Assembly (NCBI GenBank): GCA_020441345.1
Contig: JAGRMK010000078.1
Span: 1-15,676, forward strand
Length of the DNA: 15,676 nucleotides
Direction: 5' to 3'
From: Paracoccaceae bacterium
GTDB lineage: Bacteria > Pseudomonadota > Alphaproteobacteria > Rhodobacterales > Rhodobacteraceae
This document shows, piece after piece, positions 1 to 6,084 of this stretch. Each line of letters opens with the position of its first letter. Positions within the stretch are counted from its first letter, which is position 1. The notes beneath the pieces were generated by a model. The model ran no database searches. It saw nothing but the letters and a program-made list of their open reading frames with translations, and had not been told where the DNA came from. The translations under genes and the position numbers were made by a program.

Positions 1-102
1 ACGCCCGAGGACATGGGCAACGCCGCCTGTTTCCTGTGCTCGGACGAGGCCTCGATGATCACCGGCGTCGCAATGGAGGTGGACGGTGGCCGCTGTATCT
101 GA
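1..102 (+). CDS. Short-chain dehydrogenase/reductase, C-terminal fragment (partial at window edge)
   Basis: Frame 1 is open from the first base and ends in TGA at 100-102, giving 33 visible residues. The tail reads MITGVAMEVDGGRCI. A 'TG..x.VDGG' ending, after a stretch like 'CFLCSDEAS', is the usual C-terminus of classical SDR (Rossmann-fold, NAD(P)-dependent) oxidoreductases, where it closes the cofactor and substrate pocket. The catalytic Ser-Tyr-Lys and the glycine-rich motif lie upstream, outside the window, so substrate and activity cannot be judged. The hydrolase gene starts 24 bp downstream on the same strand, which suggests co-transcription. The family call is fairly sure and the specific function unknown. 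Confidence 0.8.
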   Translation, partial: TPEDMGNAACFLCSDEASMITGVAMEVDGGRCI

Positions 103-126
103 TGCCCCATCGCACGGGTTCGCGCC

Positions 127-930
127 ATGCCGGTTCTGACCCGCCCCGACATAGCCCTGCACTATGAGATCGACGGCAGCGGCCCGCCCGTTGTGCTGGT
201 CGCCGGCACCGCCAGCGACAGCGCCAGCTGGGCGCCGCTGGTCGGCCCGCTGGCAGACCGGTTTACCGTGATCCGCCCCGACAACCGCAGCACCGGGCGC
301 ACCCGCCCCGCCGAGGCGCCGCTGTCGCTCGATCACTGGGCGGGCGACGCGCTGGCGCTGATCGATCATCTGGGGCTTGGCCCGGTGTCGGTCGTCGGGC
401 ATTCGCTGGGCGGCATGATCGCGATGCGCATGGCGGCGCTTGCGCCCGACCGCGTGGCGCGGCTGGCGCTGCTGGCCTCGGCCCCGGTTCATGCCGCGCG
501 CAACGCGGCGCTGTTCGACCTGATCCTGACCCTGCGCGCCCCGGATCAGCCCCCCGACCTCTGGCTGCGCGCCTTTCTGCCCTGGCTCTTTCACCCCCGG
601 TTCTTTGCCGTTCCGGGTCAGCTTGACGCGGCAATCGCGCAATCGCTGGCCTATCCCCACGCCCAGCCCGCGCCGCAGATGGCCGCCCAGATCGCCGCCT
701 TGCGCGGTCTCGACGCGGGCGCCCTGCCCGCTCACGTCGCCTGCCCCACGCTGGCGCTTTTGGCCGACAGCGACCTGTTGATCCCACCCGCCGACGCCTG
801 CGCGGCGCTGTCCGCCATCCCCGACCTGACGCTGTCGGTGATCCCCGACAGTGGCCATTCCCTGCATTGGGACGCGCCCGAGGCCACGCTTGGCGCCCTG
901 ATCCCCTTCCTGACCCCCGAGACCCGATGA
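127..930 (+). CDS. Alpha/beta-fold hydrolase
   Basis: A 267-residue single-domain alpha/beta hydrolase. The nucleophile elbow GHSLGG puts the catalytic Ser at residue 93. The acid is likely Asp216 in DSDLLIP and the base His244 in SGHSLHWD, so the triad is complete. The oxyanion region lies near residues 26-29 (AGTA) and a PDNRSTGRT loop at 51-59 matches the family's PDxRG-like strand. About residues 125-185 form a helical cap. No signal peptide is visible, so it should be cytoplasmic. Length is normal for the esterase / enol-lactone hydrolase / C-C hydrolase group, and the substrate cannot be chosen from sequence. No strong Shine-Dalgarno precedes the ATG at 127; it begins 24 bp after the SDR stop, and its own stop overlaps the start of the next gene. 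Confidence 0.9.
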   Translation: MPVLTRPDIALHYEIDGSGPPVVLVAGTASDSASWAPLVGPLADRFTVIRPDNRSTGRTRPAEAPLSLDHWAGDALALIDHLGLGPVSVVGHSLGGMIAMRMAALAPDRVARLALLASAPVHAARNAALFDLILTLRAPDQPPDLWLRAFLPWLFHPRFFAVPGQLDAAIAQSLAYPHAQPAPQMAAQIAALRGLDAGALPAHVACPTLALLADSDLLIPPADACAALSAIPDLTLSVIPDSGHSLHWDAPEATLGALIPFLTPETR

Positions 931-2279
931 AAACCGATTATCTGGGAAACCCCCTGTCCGATACGGACCCCGCCCTGATCGCCGCGCTCGATGACTTCAT
1001 CGGCGGCTTCGTCGGCTATGAAACCCGCGCGGTCACGATCCTGGGTTTGGCCGACCGGTTCCCCGACTCGGCCCTTGCCAACACCTATGCCGGGTTCCTG
1101 TGGATGTTCCTTGAATCGCCCGACGCCCCGACCAGGGCCGCGCCCTGGCTCGCGCGCGCTCTGGCCGCCCGGGGCACCGCGCGCGAGCAGGCCAACGCCC
1201 GGGTTCTGGCGGCCTGGGTCGCGGGCGACATCCCCGAGACCATCCGCCGGTGCGAGGCGATCGCCCGCGACCATCCCACCGACCTCGCGATCATCAAACT
1301 GGGGCAATACCACCTGTTCAATCGGGGCGACGCGGCGGGGATGCTGCGCATGGCGCTGCACGCCCTGCCCGCGGGCGCCGATACGCCCCATGTTCACGGC
1401 ATGATCGCCTTTGGCCTTGAGCAATGCCATTTGTTGACAGAAGCCGAAGCCAGCGCGCGCCGCGCCATGGCGATCGCCCCCACCGATCCCTGGGCGCATC
1501 ACGCGCTGGCCCATGTCATGCTGACCCAGGGCCGTATCGACGAGGGTATCGCCTTTCTGGAGCAGGTCGCGCCAGGATGGGAGGCGCTGAATTCCTTTAT
1601 GCACACGCACAACTGGTGGCATCTGGCGCTGTTCTACATCAGCCGCGACCGGCAGGCCGATGCGCTGGCGGTCTATGACAATCACGTCTGGGCGCGCGAA
1701 AAGGATTACAGCCAGGACCAGGTCGGCGCCGTGTCGCTGCTGGCAAGGATGGAGTTCGCGGGCATCGACGTCGGCGACCGCTGGACCGATGTCGCGAACC
1801 GCATCGCCGCGCGCGGGGCCGATACGGTCTCGCCGTTCCTGACGCTGCAATATCTCTTTGCCCTGGCCCGCGCCGGGTTGCCGCAGGCGCAAGGCATGAT
1901 GCAAGCGATCCGCACCCGCGCCGAAACCCCGACCGATGACCGCGCGGCCTGGTCCGAGGTCGCGCTGCCCGCCGCGACCGGGATCATCGCCCATGCGACG
2001 GGCGACTTCGCCCGCGCCGCGCGGGAACTGGGCCGCGCCCTGCCCCGGATGCAAGAGATCGGCGGGTCGCATGCACAGCGGGATTTCTTTGACCAGATTC
2101 ATCTCGACGCGCTGATCCGCTCTGGTGACACCTCGACCGCGCAACAGGTGCTGGAGCTGCGCCGCGGCTTCGATCCTGACGGCATTCCGTTGAACCGGAT
2201 GCTCGCCGAAGTTTATGACGCGCTCGGCCTGCCCGCTCAGGCTGCCGTGGCGCGAACCAGGGCGGGGCAGGGGGGTTGA
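927..2279 (+). CDS. Tetratricopeptide repeat protein, TTC38-like
   Basis: A 450-residue soluble protein made of helical repeats. I chose the ATG at 927 because it overlaps the hydrolase stop as ATGA, and because the further-upstream start would add about 20 residues that only translate the hydrolase 3' end. TPR-like helix pairs are clearest around residues 150-215, with AIAPTDPWAHHALAHVMLTQ at 182-201. A histidine- and tryptophan-rich block follows at 226-236 (H-T-H-N-W-W-H-L-A-L-F). This block and the overall layout match the TTC38 family as I remember it, which is found in many Proteobacteria and in animals but has no firm enzymatic role. The overlap with the hydrolase implies translational coupling and a shared task, perhaps scaffolding. 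It converges on repC, with only 76 bp between the stop codons. Confidence 0.85.
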   Translation: MKTDYLGNPLSDTDPALIAALDDFIGGFVGYETRAVTILGLADRFPDSALANTYAGFLWMFLESPDAPTRAAPWLARALAARGTAREQANARVLAAWVAGDIPETIRRCEAIARDHPTDLAIIKLGQYHLFNRGDAAGMLRMALHALPAGADTPHVHGMIAFGLEQCHLLTEAEASARRAMAIAPTDPWAHHALAHVMLTQGRIDEGIAFLEQVAPGWEALNSFMHTHNWWHLALFYISRDRQADALAVYDNHVWAREKDYSQDQVGAVSLLARMEFAGIDVGDRWTDVANRIAARGADTVSPFLTLQYLFALARAGLPQAQGMMQAIRTRAETPTDDRAAWSEVALPAATGIIAHATGDFARAARELGRALPRMQEIGGSHAQRDFFDQIHLDALIRSGDTSTAQQVLELRRGFDPDGIPLNRMLAEVYDALGLPAQAAVARTRAGQGG

Positions 2280-2293
2280 GCGGGCGGGGAAAA

Positions 2294-2309
2294 GTTGACA
2301 GCTGTCAAC
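2294..2309. promoter_or_regulatory. parS: parS-like palindrome, copy 1 (RepB partition site)
   Basis: GTTGACAGCTGTCAAC is a perfect 16-bp inverted repeat, extending to 18 bp with one flanking A/T pair (2293-2310). It fits every fixed position of the repABC parS consensus as I recall it, GTTNNCNGCNGNNAAC. In repABC plasmids this is the site where RepB loads to build the partition complex. It lies in the gap between the convergent TPR and repC genes, directly behind repC. Binding by this plasmid's RepB is an inference from the consensus and position. Confidence 0.8.
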
Positions 2310-2330
2310 TCTGGCCCAAGCCCCCGCAAA

Positions 2331-2346
2331 GTTGACAGCTGTCAAC
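2331..2346. promoter_or_regulatory. parS: parS-like palindrome, copy 2 (RepB partition site)
   Basis: The same 16-bp palindrome as copy 1, placed 37 bp further on. Here the symmetry extends three A/T pairs on each side, giving a 22-bp perfect inverted repeat at 2328-2349. It ends a few bases before the repC stop codon at 2356-2358. Two identical sites so close together would allow cooperative RepB loading. A side role as a weak transcription barrier between the convergent genes is possible, since the repeat can form a hairpin, but there is no proper T-run. Confidence 0.8.
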
Positions 2347-2355
2347 TTTCCACCC

Positions 2356-3528
2356 CTAGGCCGCCCGCATGTCTTCAGCACGCAGCAGAGCCATCACCAT
2401 CGGCCCCGGCGAGAATGCGCCATTCGCGGCCTTGGTGCTAAGCGCGCGCAGATAGCCGCCGGGCCGCGCGATCTCGCCCATGCGTTGCAGGATGCAGGCC
2501 ACGACCACCGCCGCGACGGCGGGGCCCATGATCCGCTGCGCCTCGGCAAAGGCGTCGGGGCTGATGCCCATCATCGGGCGGACGATATCCGCGGCGCGCA
2601 TCACGTCGTGCCAGTTGCGGATCGGGCCGGGTGCATAAAGCGACAGGTCCGGCACGGCCTTCAGCACCAGACCGAGGGGAAGCGAAGGCTCATCGGGCGC
2701 GACGGCCGGCACCTCTTGCTTTTCGAAGCAAGGTTCAGATTCACAAGAGTCTGTCTTTGAATTCTGATGATGCCGCTCATTTTGAGCGGCATTGCCGTTC
2801 GAATCCTGTGTTTCCAGCACTTTCAGACGGGCCTTGATCTGGCCCAGCAGCCCCGCTGCCTCGTCGCGCAGGGCGGCAAGGTCGTCGGCCGACAGCCGCC
2901 GGCGCAGCGCCCGCTGAGCCAGCCGGACGGCATCCGACAGGGCGTCCCAATTGCCGCCGAGCGCGTCGATCGCCCAGGCGGTCAGCTTGCCCGCGTCGCG
3001 CAGCAGCACGACCACGGATTCGCGCAGGCGCTTGAGGCGCAGGGCCTCGGCGCGGGCCTCGTCGGCGGCAAGGGCGATTTCCGGGGCGCGCACCAGAAGC
3101 GGGCGCAGGTCGAAACCGAACACCGCCTGCACCTGCCCGCCCTGTCCACGGGCCGCATAGCGCTTGCCGTTGGGACTGTCGCGGCGGGCCAGAACCCCGG
3201 CGCGCACCAGCGCCGCCAGATGCCGCCGCAGGGTGCTTTCGGCCATGCCATGCGCGCGGTCACACAGGCTGGCGTTCGACGGATGCACCACCAGTTGCGC
3301 GCCGTCCAGCAGCGCGGCATCGGGATGAAAGGACAAGAGCGCCGCCAGCACCGTCAAATCCCGGTCGCTAAGCCCAAAGCGCAGCCGCGCGGCGGTCAGG
3401 TCGCGCAGGATCGCCCATTTGTCGGCCTCGGGGTGCGGGGCGGGGGCCTGGGCAAGCTGCTGGCCATGAATCAGGCGTGCCGTCACCGGCTGGCACCCGA
3501 AAGGCGTCAGGGAAATGTGGTTCATCAT
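2356..3528 (-). CDS. repC: Plasmid replication initiator RepC
   Basis: RepC is the initiator of repABC replicons and binds an origin inside its own gene. The protein has about 390 residues, near the family's usual 400. The N-terminus carries the typical 'SLTPFG' opening (residues 6-11). A winged-helix DNA-binding region follows at about 82-125, with SNASLCDRAHGMAESTLRRH as its helix-turn-helix. A charged, low-complexity linker (about 250-285) separates this from a helical C-terminal domain. Neither in-frame ATG (3528 or 3525) has a good Shine-Dalgarno; I take 3528. A still longer frame to 3564 would begin in the regulatory leader. It lies last in repA-repB-repC, separated from repB by about 180 bp that hold an antisense RNA gene, which explains its separate, tighter control. 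Confidence 0.92.
   Translation of the reverse strand: MMNHISLTPFGCQPVTARLIHGQQLAQAPAPHPEADKWAILRDLTAARLRFGLSDRDLTVLAALLSFHPDAALLDGAQLVVHPSNASLCDRAHGMAESTLRRHLAALVRAGVLARRDSPNGKRYAARGQGGQVQAVFGFDLRPLLVRAPEIALAADEARAEALRLKRLRESVVVLLRDAGKLTAWAIDALGGNWDALSDAVRLAQRALRRRLSADDLAALRDEAAGLLGQIKARLKVLETQDSNGNAAQNERHHQNSKTDSCESEPCFEKQEVPAVAPDEPSLPLGLVLKAVPDLSLYAPGPIRNWHDVMRAADIVRPMMGISPDAFAEAQRIMGPAVAAVVVACILQRMGEIARPGGYLRALSTKAANGAFSPGPMVMALLRAEDMRAA
2711..2820. other. AT-rich hairpin block inside repC, candidate oriV
   Basis: By hand count 2721-2770 is 38 percent GC and 2711-2820 about 46 percent, against clearly higher GC all around. It contains two perfect hairpins: CTTGCTT-TTCG-AAGCAAG at 2715-2732, and a 10-bp stem at 2770-2779 / 2783-2792 with a TTT loop. 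In studied repABC plasmids the origin lies in an AT-rich stretch in the middle of repC, so position and composition agree. The encoded protein segment is the polar linker of RepC, which should tolerate such constraints. I did not identify true iterons. The origin call is an inference. Confidence 0.55.
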
Positions 3529-3555
3529 CGCTGTCACGCGGCAAAACTCTATCCC

Positions 3556-3570
3556 CCGTCCCAAAGACGG
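3556..3570 (-). promoter_or_regulatory. Small stem-loop in the repC leader
   Basis: CCGTC (3556-3560) and GACGG (3566-3570) form a 5-bp stem with a 5-base loop. In the repABC transcript it follows a second possible hairpin, the GTTGAC/GTCAAC repeat at 3572-3587, and precedes the repC start by about 30 bases. In repABC systems the antisense RNA acts by refolding this leader so that repC is terminated early or not translated. This stem could be part of that switch. There is no clear U-run after it, so I do not call it a terminator. Confidence 0.35.
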
Positions 3571-3571
3571 T

Positions 3572-3587
3572 GTTGACAGGAGTCAAC
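3572..3587. promoter_or_regulatory. Degenerate parS-like palindrome between repB and repC
   Basis: GTTGACAGGAGTCAAC keeps both arms (GTTGAC and GTCAAC) of the two perfect sites near 2300 and differs only in the two central bases (CT to GA). One of these breaks a fixed position of the parS consensus, the other falls on a free position. Fourteen of 16 bases match. The site covers the -35 hexamer of the predicted antisense RNA promoter, so a protein bound here should affect that promoter. Binding by RepB is inferred from the shared half-sites. Confidence 0.6.
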
Positions 3588-3602
3588 GCAGAGCCGTATC
3601 TT
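3573..3602 (+). promoter_or_regulatory. Promoter of the repABC counter-transcribed RNA
   Basis: A perfect -35 hexamer TTGACA at 3573-3578 is followed, after an 18-bp spacer, by TATCTT at 3597-3602, close to the sigma-70 -10 box. It points away from repC and against the repABC transcript, as expected for the antisense (inc-alpha) RNA. The predicted start is near 3609. A hairpin terminator lies about 45-55 bases further on, which gives an RNA of plausible size. Confidence 0.7.
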
Positions 3603-3608
3603 CGAATT

Positions 3609-3665
3609 GCTAGTTAAGAAGACGGGCCCTTCGGAATGTCATGTTCCGGGGGGTCTTTTCGTTTT
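3609..3665 (+). ncRNA. Counter-transcribed antisense RNA of repABC (ctRNA, inc-alpha)
   Basis: A predicted RNA of about 55 bases in the repB-repC gap, on the strand opposite to the rep genes. In repABC plasmids such an RNA pairs with the repC leader, lowers RepC synthesis, and acts as a strong incompatibility determinant. Support here is the promoter just upstream, a stem-loop occupying most of the RNA, and a T-rich 3' end. Exact ends are estimates. Confidence 0.65.
3627..3665 (+). terminator. Rho-independent terminator / main stem-loop of the ctRNA
   Basis: CCCTTCGGAA (3627-3636) pairs with TTCCGGGGGG (3644-3653) as a 10-bp RNA stem with two U-G wobbles and a 7-base loop TGTCATG. It is followed by TCTTTTCGTTTT. 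Because the wobbles form only in the + strand RNA, the structure favours termination of the antisense RNA and leaves a weaker hairpin on the repABC transcript. The loop is the likely first contact with the target leader. Confidence 0.7.
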
Positions 3666-3704
3666 AGCCGGTTGCGTGCCTCCGTTGTTGCTGCTGCGGG
3701 GTGG

Positions 3705-4610
3705 TCATGCGTCGCGCGACCGTGTCCAGTCGCGGTGAACCTGTTCGATATTCTCGGCCAGCCAGCTGCCGAAGTCTTCCGGCAGGTCGATCACGCTGCG
3801 CCCCTTGGACGTGCGGATCGTGCCCAGCGGCTCGCCCTGGGCCAGAAGCCCGCGAAACGCGTCGTCAGAGGGCGGGGCAGGGGGGCGCGCCGGGTCCAGC
3901 GATTTCAGCACGGCGACAAACCGCGCGTCGGAATCGTCGCCCTGCGCGGCGGTAATCATCGCCGCCGGGTCGCGCCCCTCGGCCTTGCGCGCCAGCGTCA
4001 GCCAGCGGTCGCGGCCGGCGGCGGGGGCCGGGCCGATGGCGCGGATCACCGGTTCGGGCAGGGTTTCGACGACCGAGAGCATCCGGCTGATCACCGTCTT
4101 GTCGATATGCAGCGCCTCGGCGGTGATCTTGCGGTCATAGCCCATGCCGGTCATCGCGCTGGCAAACAGCGCCTTTTCGATGAACGACAGATCGCGGCGG
4201 GCGTTGTTTTCCTGGCCTTGCGCAACCACCAGGTCGCGGTCGCTGATGTCGCGCACGAAGGCGCGCACCGGCTGACCCAGGCGCTTCATCGCGGCGATGC
4301 GGCGGCGGCCATAGACCACTTCGTAGCGCCCTTCGACCGTCGGCGAGTGGCGCAGCATCACCGGCACCTGCTGGCCATGCGTGGCGATGGATTCGGCCAG
4401 CGCCTCGAGATCGGCCTCGGGCTCAAGCCGGTCGGGCAGGCCCGCCTCGTCGATCAGATCGGCCGGAACCTCGACCAGGGCGCGGGTGCGCAGATCGGCG
4501 ATGGACCGGCTGACGGCGCCGATCGCGCCGCCGGTCATGCGCGGCGCGGGGGCGTGCGGGGCCGGGGCCTCGCCGCTCATCAAGCCTTTCAACAAATCCT
4601 TGCGCGCCAT
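3705..4610 (-). CDS. repB: Plasmid partition protein RepB (ParB family)
   Basis: A 301-residue ParB-family protein that binds the plasmid's parS sites and works with RepA to segregate copies. The N-terminal nuclease-like/CTPase domain has the box GRRRIAAMKRLG at 101-112 and the partner motif QENNARRDLSFIEK at 133-146. A helix-turn-helix lies at about 160-180 (KITAEALHIDKTVISRML), and the C-terminal part (about 240-301) is the likely dimer domain. The start ATG at 4610 is supported by GAGGAGG 7 bases upstream. That Shine-Dalgarno overlaps the repA stop codon, so translation is probably coupled across the 12-bp gap. Palindromes at 2294, 2331 and perhaps 3572 are its likely targets. Confidence 0.93.
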   Translation of the reverse strand: MARKDLLKGLMSGEAPAPHAPAPRMTGGAIGAVSRSIADLRTRALVEVPADLIDEAGLPDRLEPEADLEALAESIATHGQQVPVMLRHSPTVEGRYEVVYGRRRIAAMKRLGQPVRAFVRDISDRDLVVAQGQENNARRDLSFIEKALFASAMTGMGYDRKITAEALHIDKTVISRMLSVVETLPEPVIRAIGPAPAAGRDRWLTLARKAEGRDPAAMITAAQGDDSDARFVAVLKSLDPARPPAPPSDDAFRGLLAQGEPLGTIRTSKGRSVIDLPEDFGSWLAENIEQVHRDWTRSRDA

Positions 4611-4622
4611 GTCCCGTCCTCC

Positions 4623-5801
4623 TCAGTCGCGGCCCCAGGCGGATTGAATCAACGCCTCGATCTCGCCGTTGACCGCGTTCAGGCTTTCCATCGCGCGTTC
4701 ATAGGTCGCGCGGGTGAATTGCGTGCGCTCCACTTCGTAGAGCGTCTGCTTGGTGATCCCGGCATCGGAAATCGCGGTCGATTTCAGCGCCGGGTGGTTC
4801 AGCACATGGTCGCCGAACAGGCTGCGCATGAAGCTGACCATCTGGTTCTGCGGCCCGTCGCCGGGTTCGTAGCGCGTCACCAGATAGCGCAACCAGTCGT
4901 AATTCATGTTGCCGCCCGCATCCGCCACCACGCCCAGCAGGTTCGAGGTCATCAACAGGAACTGGCACATCGACATCACGTCCAGCATCTGCGGATGCAC
5001 GGTAACCAGAACGGCGGTGGCGGCAGAAAGCGCGGACATCGTCAGGAACCCCAGCTGCGGCGGGCAGTCGATGACAACAACGTCATAGTCGCTTTCCACC
5101 TCGGCCAGTTTTTCGCCAACCCTGGTAAAGAACATATTACCGTTGCGCGCGGCCAGTGCACGCGGCGTTTCATGTTCGAATTCCATCAGGTCCAGATTGC
5201 CGGGGATGATGTCGAGCCCGGCAATATAGGTTTTCTGGATCACGTCGCGCAGCGGCACCGGGTCTTCGTAGCGGATCGCATCGTAAAGCGTGCCGCCGTC
5301 GATCAGGTCGAATTCGGGCTGGAACCCGTGCAGCGCGCTGAAGCTGGCCTGCGGATCAAGATCGATGGCCAGCACGCGATACCCGTCCAGCGCCAGTTTC
5401 TGCGCCAGATGCGCCGAGGTCGTGGTCTTGCCGCTGCCGCCCTTGAAGTTGATGACCGTGATCACCTGCAAATGGTCGCCCACGCGCCGGCCCGGCAGAT
5501 AGGTGCCCGGCGCCTTGGCGCCCTTGTCCAGCATGACGCGCAGCTCCATCACCTGCGCCAGGCTGTAATAGCGCCGGCCGCCGGCGCGGATTTCGGGCTC
5601 CGGGCCGCGCCCGTCCAGATGCAGCTTGCGCAGATAGGCATCCTTGACGCCCAGAAGCTCGGCGACCTCGCCCGAGGTGAACTTGCGCAACGCGCGTTGG
5701 GCATTGGGCGGGAACAATTGCTCGCGGTGCGCTTGCAACCGTTCCGACAGCCGTGCAGCGTGTTCGCCGACCAGATGGTCGATGCGGTCCTGACGTTTCA
5801 T
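4623..5801 (-). CDS. repA: Plasmid partition ATPase RepA (ParA family)
   Basis: A 392-residue ParA-type ATPase that drives segregation with RepB and, in studied repABC systems, represses the operon promoter. An N-terminal MerR-like helix-turn-helix lies at about 40-90 (FTSGEVAELLGVKDAYLRKL at 41-60). The deviant Walker A box KGGSGKTTT is at 120-128 with signature Lys120 and Lys125. The A' box DLDPQAS is at 148-154 and Walker B DCPPQ at 245-249. Length is normal for plasmid type Ib RepA proteins. The ATG at 5801 has GAGGG six bases upstream. It is the first gene of the replicon, and repB follows after 12 bp. All key residues are present, so the partition system should be functional. Confidence 0.95.
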   Translation of the reverse strand: MKRQDRIDHLVGEHAARLSERLQAHREQLFPPNAQRALRKFTSGEVAELLGVKDAYLRKLHLDGRGPEPEIRAGGRRYYSLAQVMELRVMLDKGAKAPGTYLPGRRVGDHLQVITVINFKGGSGKTTTSAHLAQKLALDGYRVLAIDLDPQASFSALHGFQPEFDLIDGGTLYDAIRYEDPVPLRDVIQKTYIAGLDIIPGNLDLMEFEHETPRALAARNGNMFFTRVGEKLAEVESDYDVVVIDCPPQLGFLTMSALSAATAVLVTVHPQMLDVMSMCQFLLMTSNLLGVVADAGGNMNYDWLRYLVTRYEPGDGPQNQMVSFMRSLFGDHVLNHPALKSTAISDAGITKQTLYEVERTQFTRATYERAMESLNAVNGEIEALIQSAWGRD

Positions 5802-5823
5802 ACTCTGCCCTCGCCGAACTTCC

Positions 5824-5850
5824 GTTTGTTACGGTATTCAGCTGTTTGTT
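5824..5850. repeat. Two GTTTGTT repeats 20 bp apart upstream of repA, possible operator
   Basis: GTTTGTT occurs at 5824-5830 and again at 5844-5850, exactly 20 bp apart, which places both on the same face of the helix. The first also lies inside a short palindrome, CCGTTTGTTACGG (5822-5834 region). They sit 23-50 bp before the repA start, where RepA, alone or with RepB, autorepresses repABC operons. Operator function is an inference. Confidence 0.35.
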
Positions 5851-6018
5851 CGTTTCTTGGCGTAAATGAATGACGTGCTAATCCGAGTCGCGCAAGGTTT
5901 TTTCGACATCTTGTGGTCCGCAAGGGGCTGATCACCAGAGAAACGCAGAGTCTGGCACGGTTTCTTGGCGCCATTCGCGGCTTTCACGACCGGGACGGGG
6001 CGAATCAGGCAAGGCAAA

Positions 6019-6043
6019 CCCCGCGCCGGGGTGCGGCGCGGGG
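6019..6043 (-). terminator. Hairpin terminator after the transporter operon
   Basis: CCCCGCGCC (6019-6027) and GGCGCGGGG (6035-6043) form a perfect 9-bp GC-only stem with a 7-base loop. On the - strand it lies about 40 bases after the stop of the binding-protein gene and is followed by TTTGCCTTGCC, a broken T-tract. It would insulate the repABC promoter from the long upstream operon. The T-tract is weak, so efficiency is uncertain. Confidence 0.5.
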
Positions 6044-6084
6044 CAGGGGGCGGGTCCGGTCTGGTCCGGGTCGGGAACCTGGGA

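Larger units (their letters stand above)
5802..6084. other. Intergenic region: repABC leader and 3' end of the transporter operon
   Basis: 283 bp with no gene. The rep-proximal half is AT-rich for this window and should hold the repABC promoter, transcribed on the - strand. I can only offer weak hexamers (TTGCGC and a TCATTC-like -10 near 5870-5900), so I do not assign a promoter. The distal half holds a GC-rich hairpin that probably ends the upstream operon. A long open frame on the - strand (5838-6230) spans it but is compositional and has no recognisable protein. Confidence 0.6.

Noticed and set aside
2293..2349. The two palindromes as a bidirectional terminator for the convergent genes
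   Set aside because: They could form hairpins, but no real T-run follows on either strand, and the exact match to the parS consensus in duplicate fits a protein-binding site better.
732..2381. A 549-codon - strand frame opposite the TPR gene
   Set aside because: No recognisable domain, it crosses the parS-like palindromes, and the + strand frame has coherent TPR repeats and a coupled start.
3636..5873. A 745-codon open frame on the + strand antisense to repB and repA
   Set aside because: It mirrors the two rep genes, has the Arg/Gln/His/Ala-rich composition of a GC-rich antisense frame, shows no domain, and repA/repB motifs are unmistakable on the other strand.
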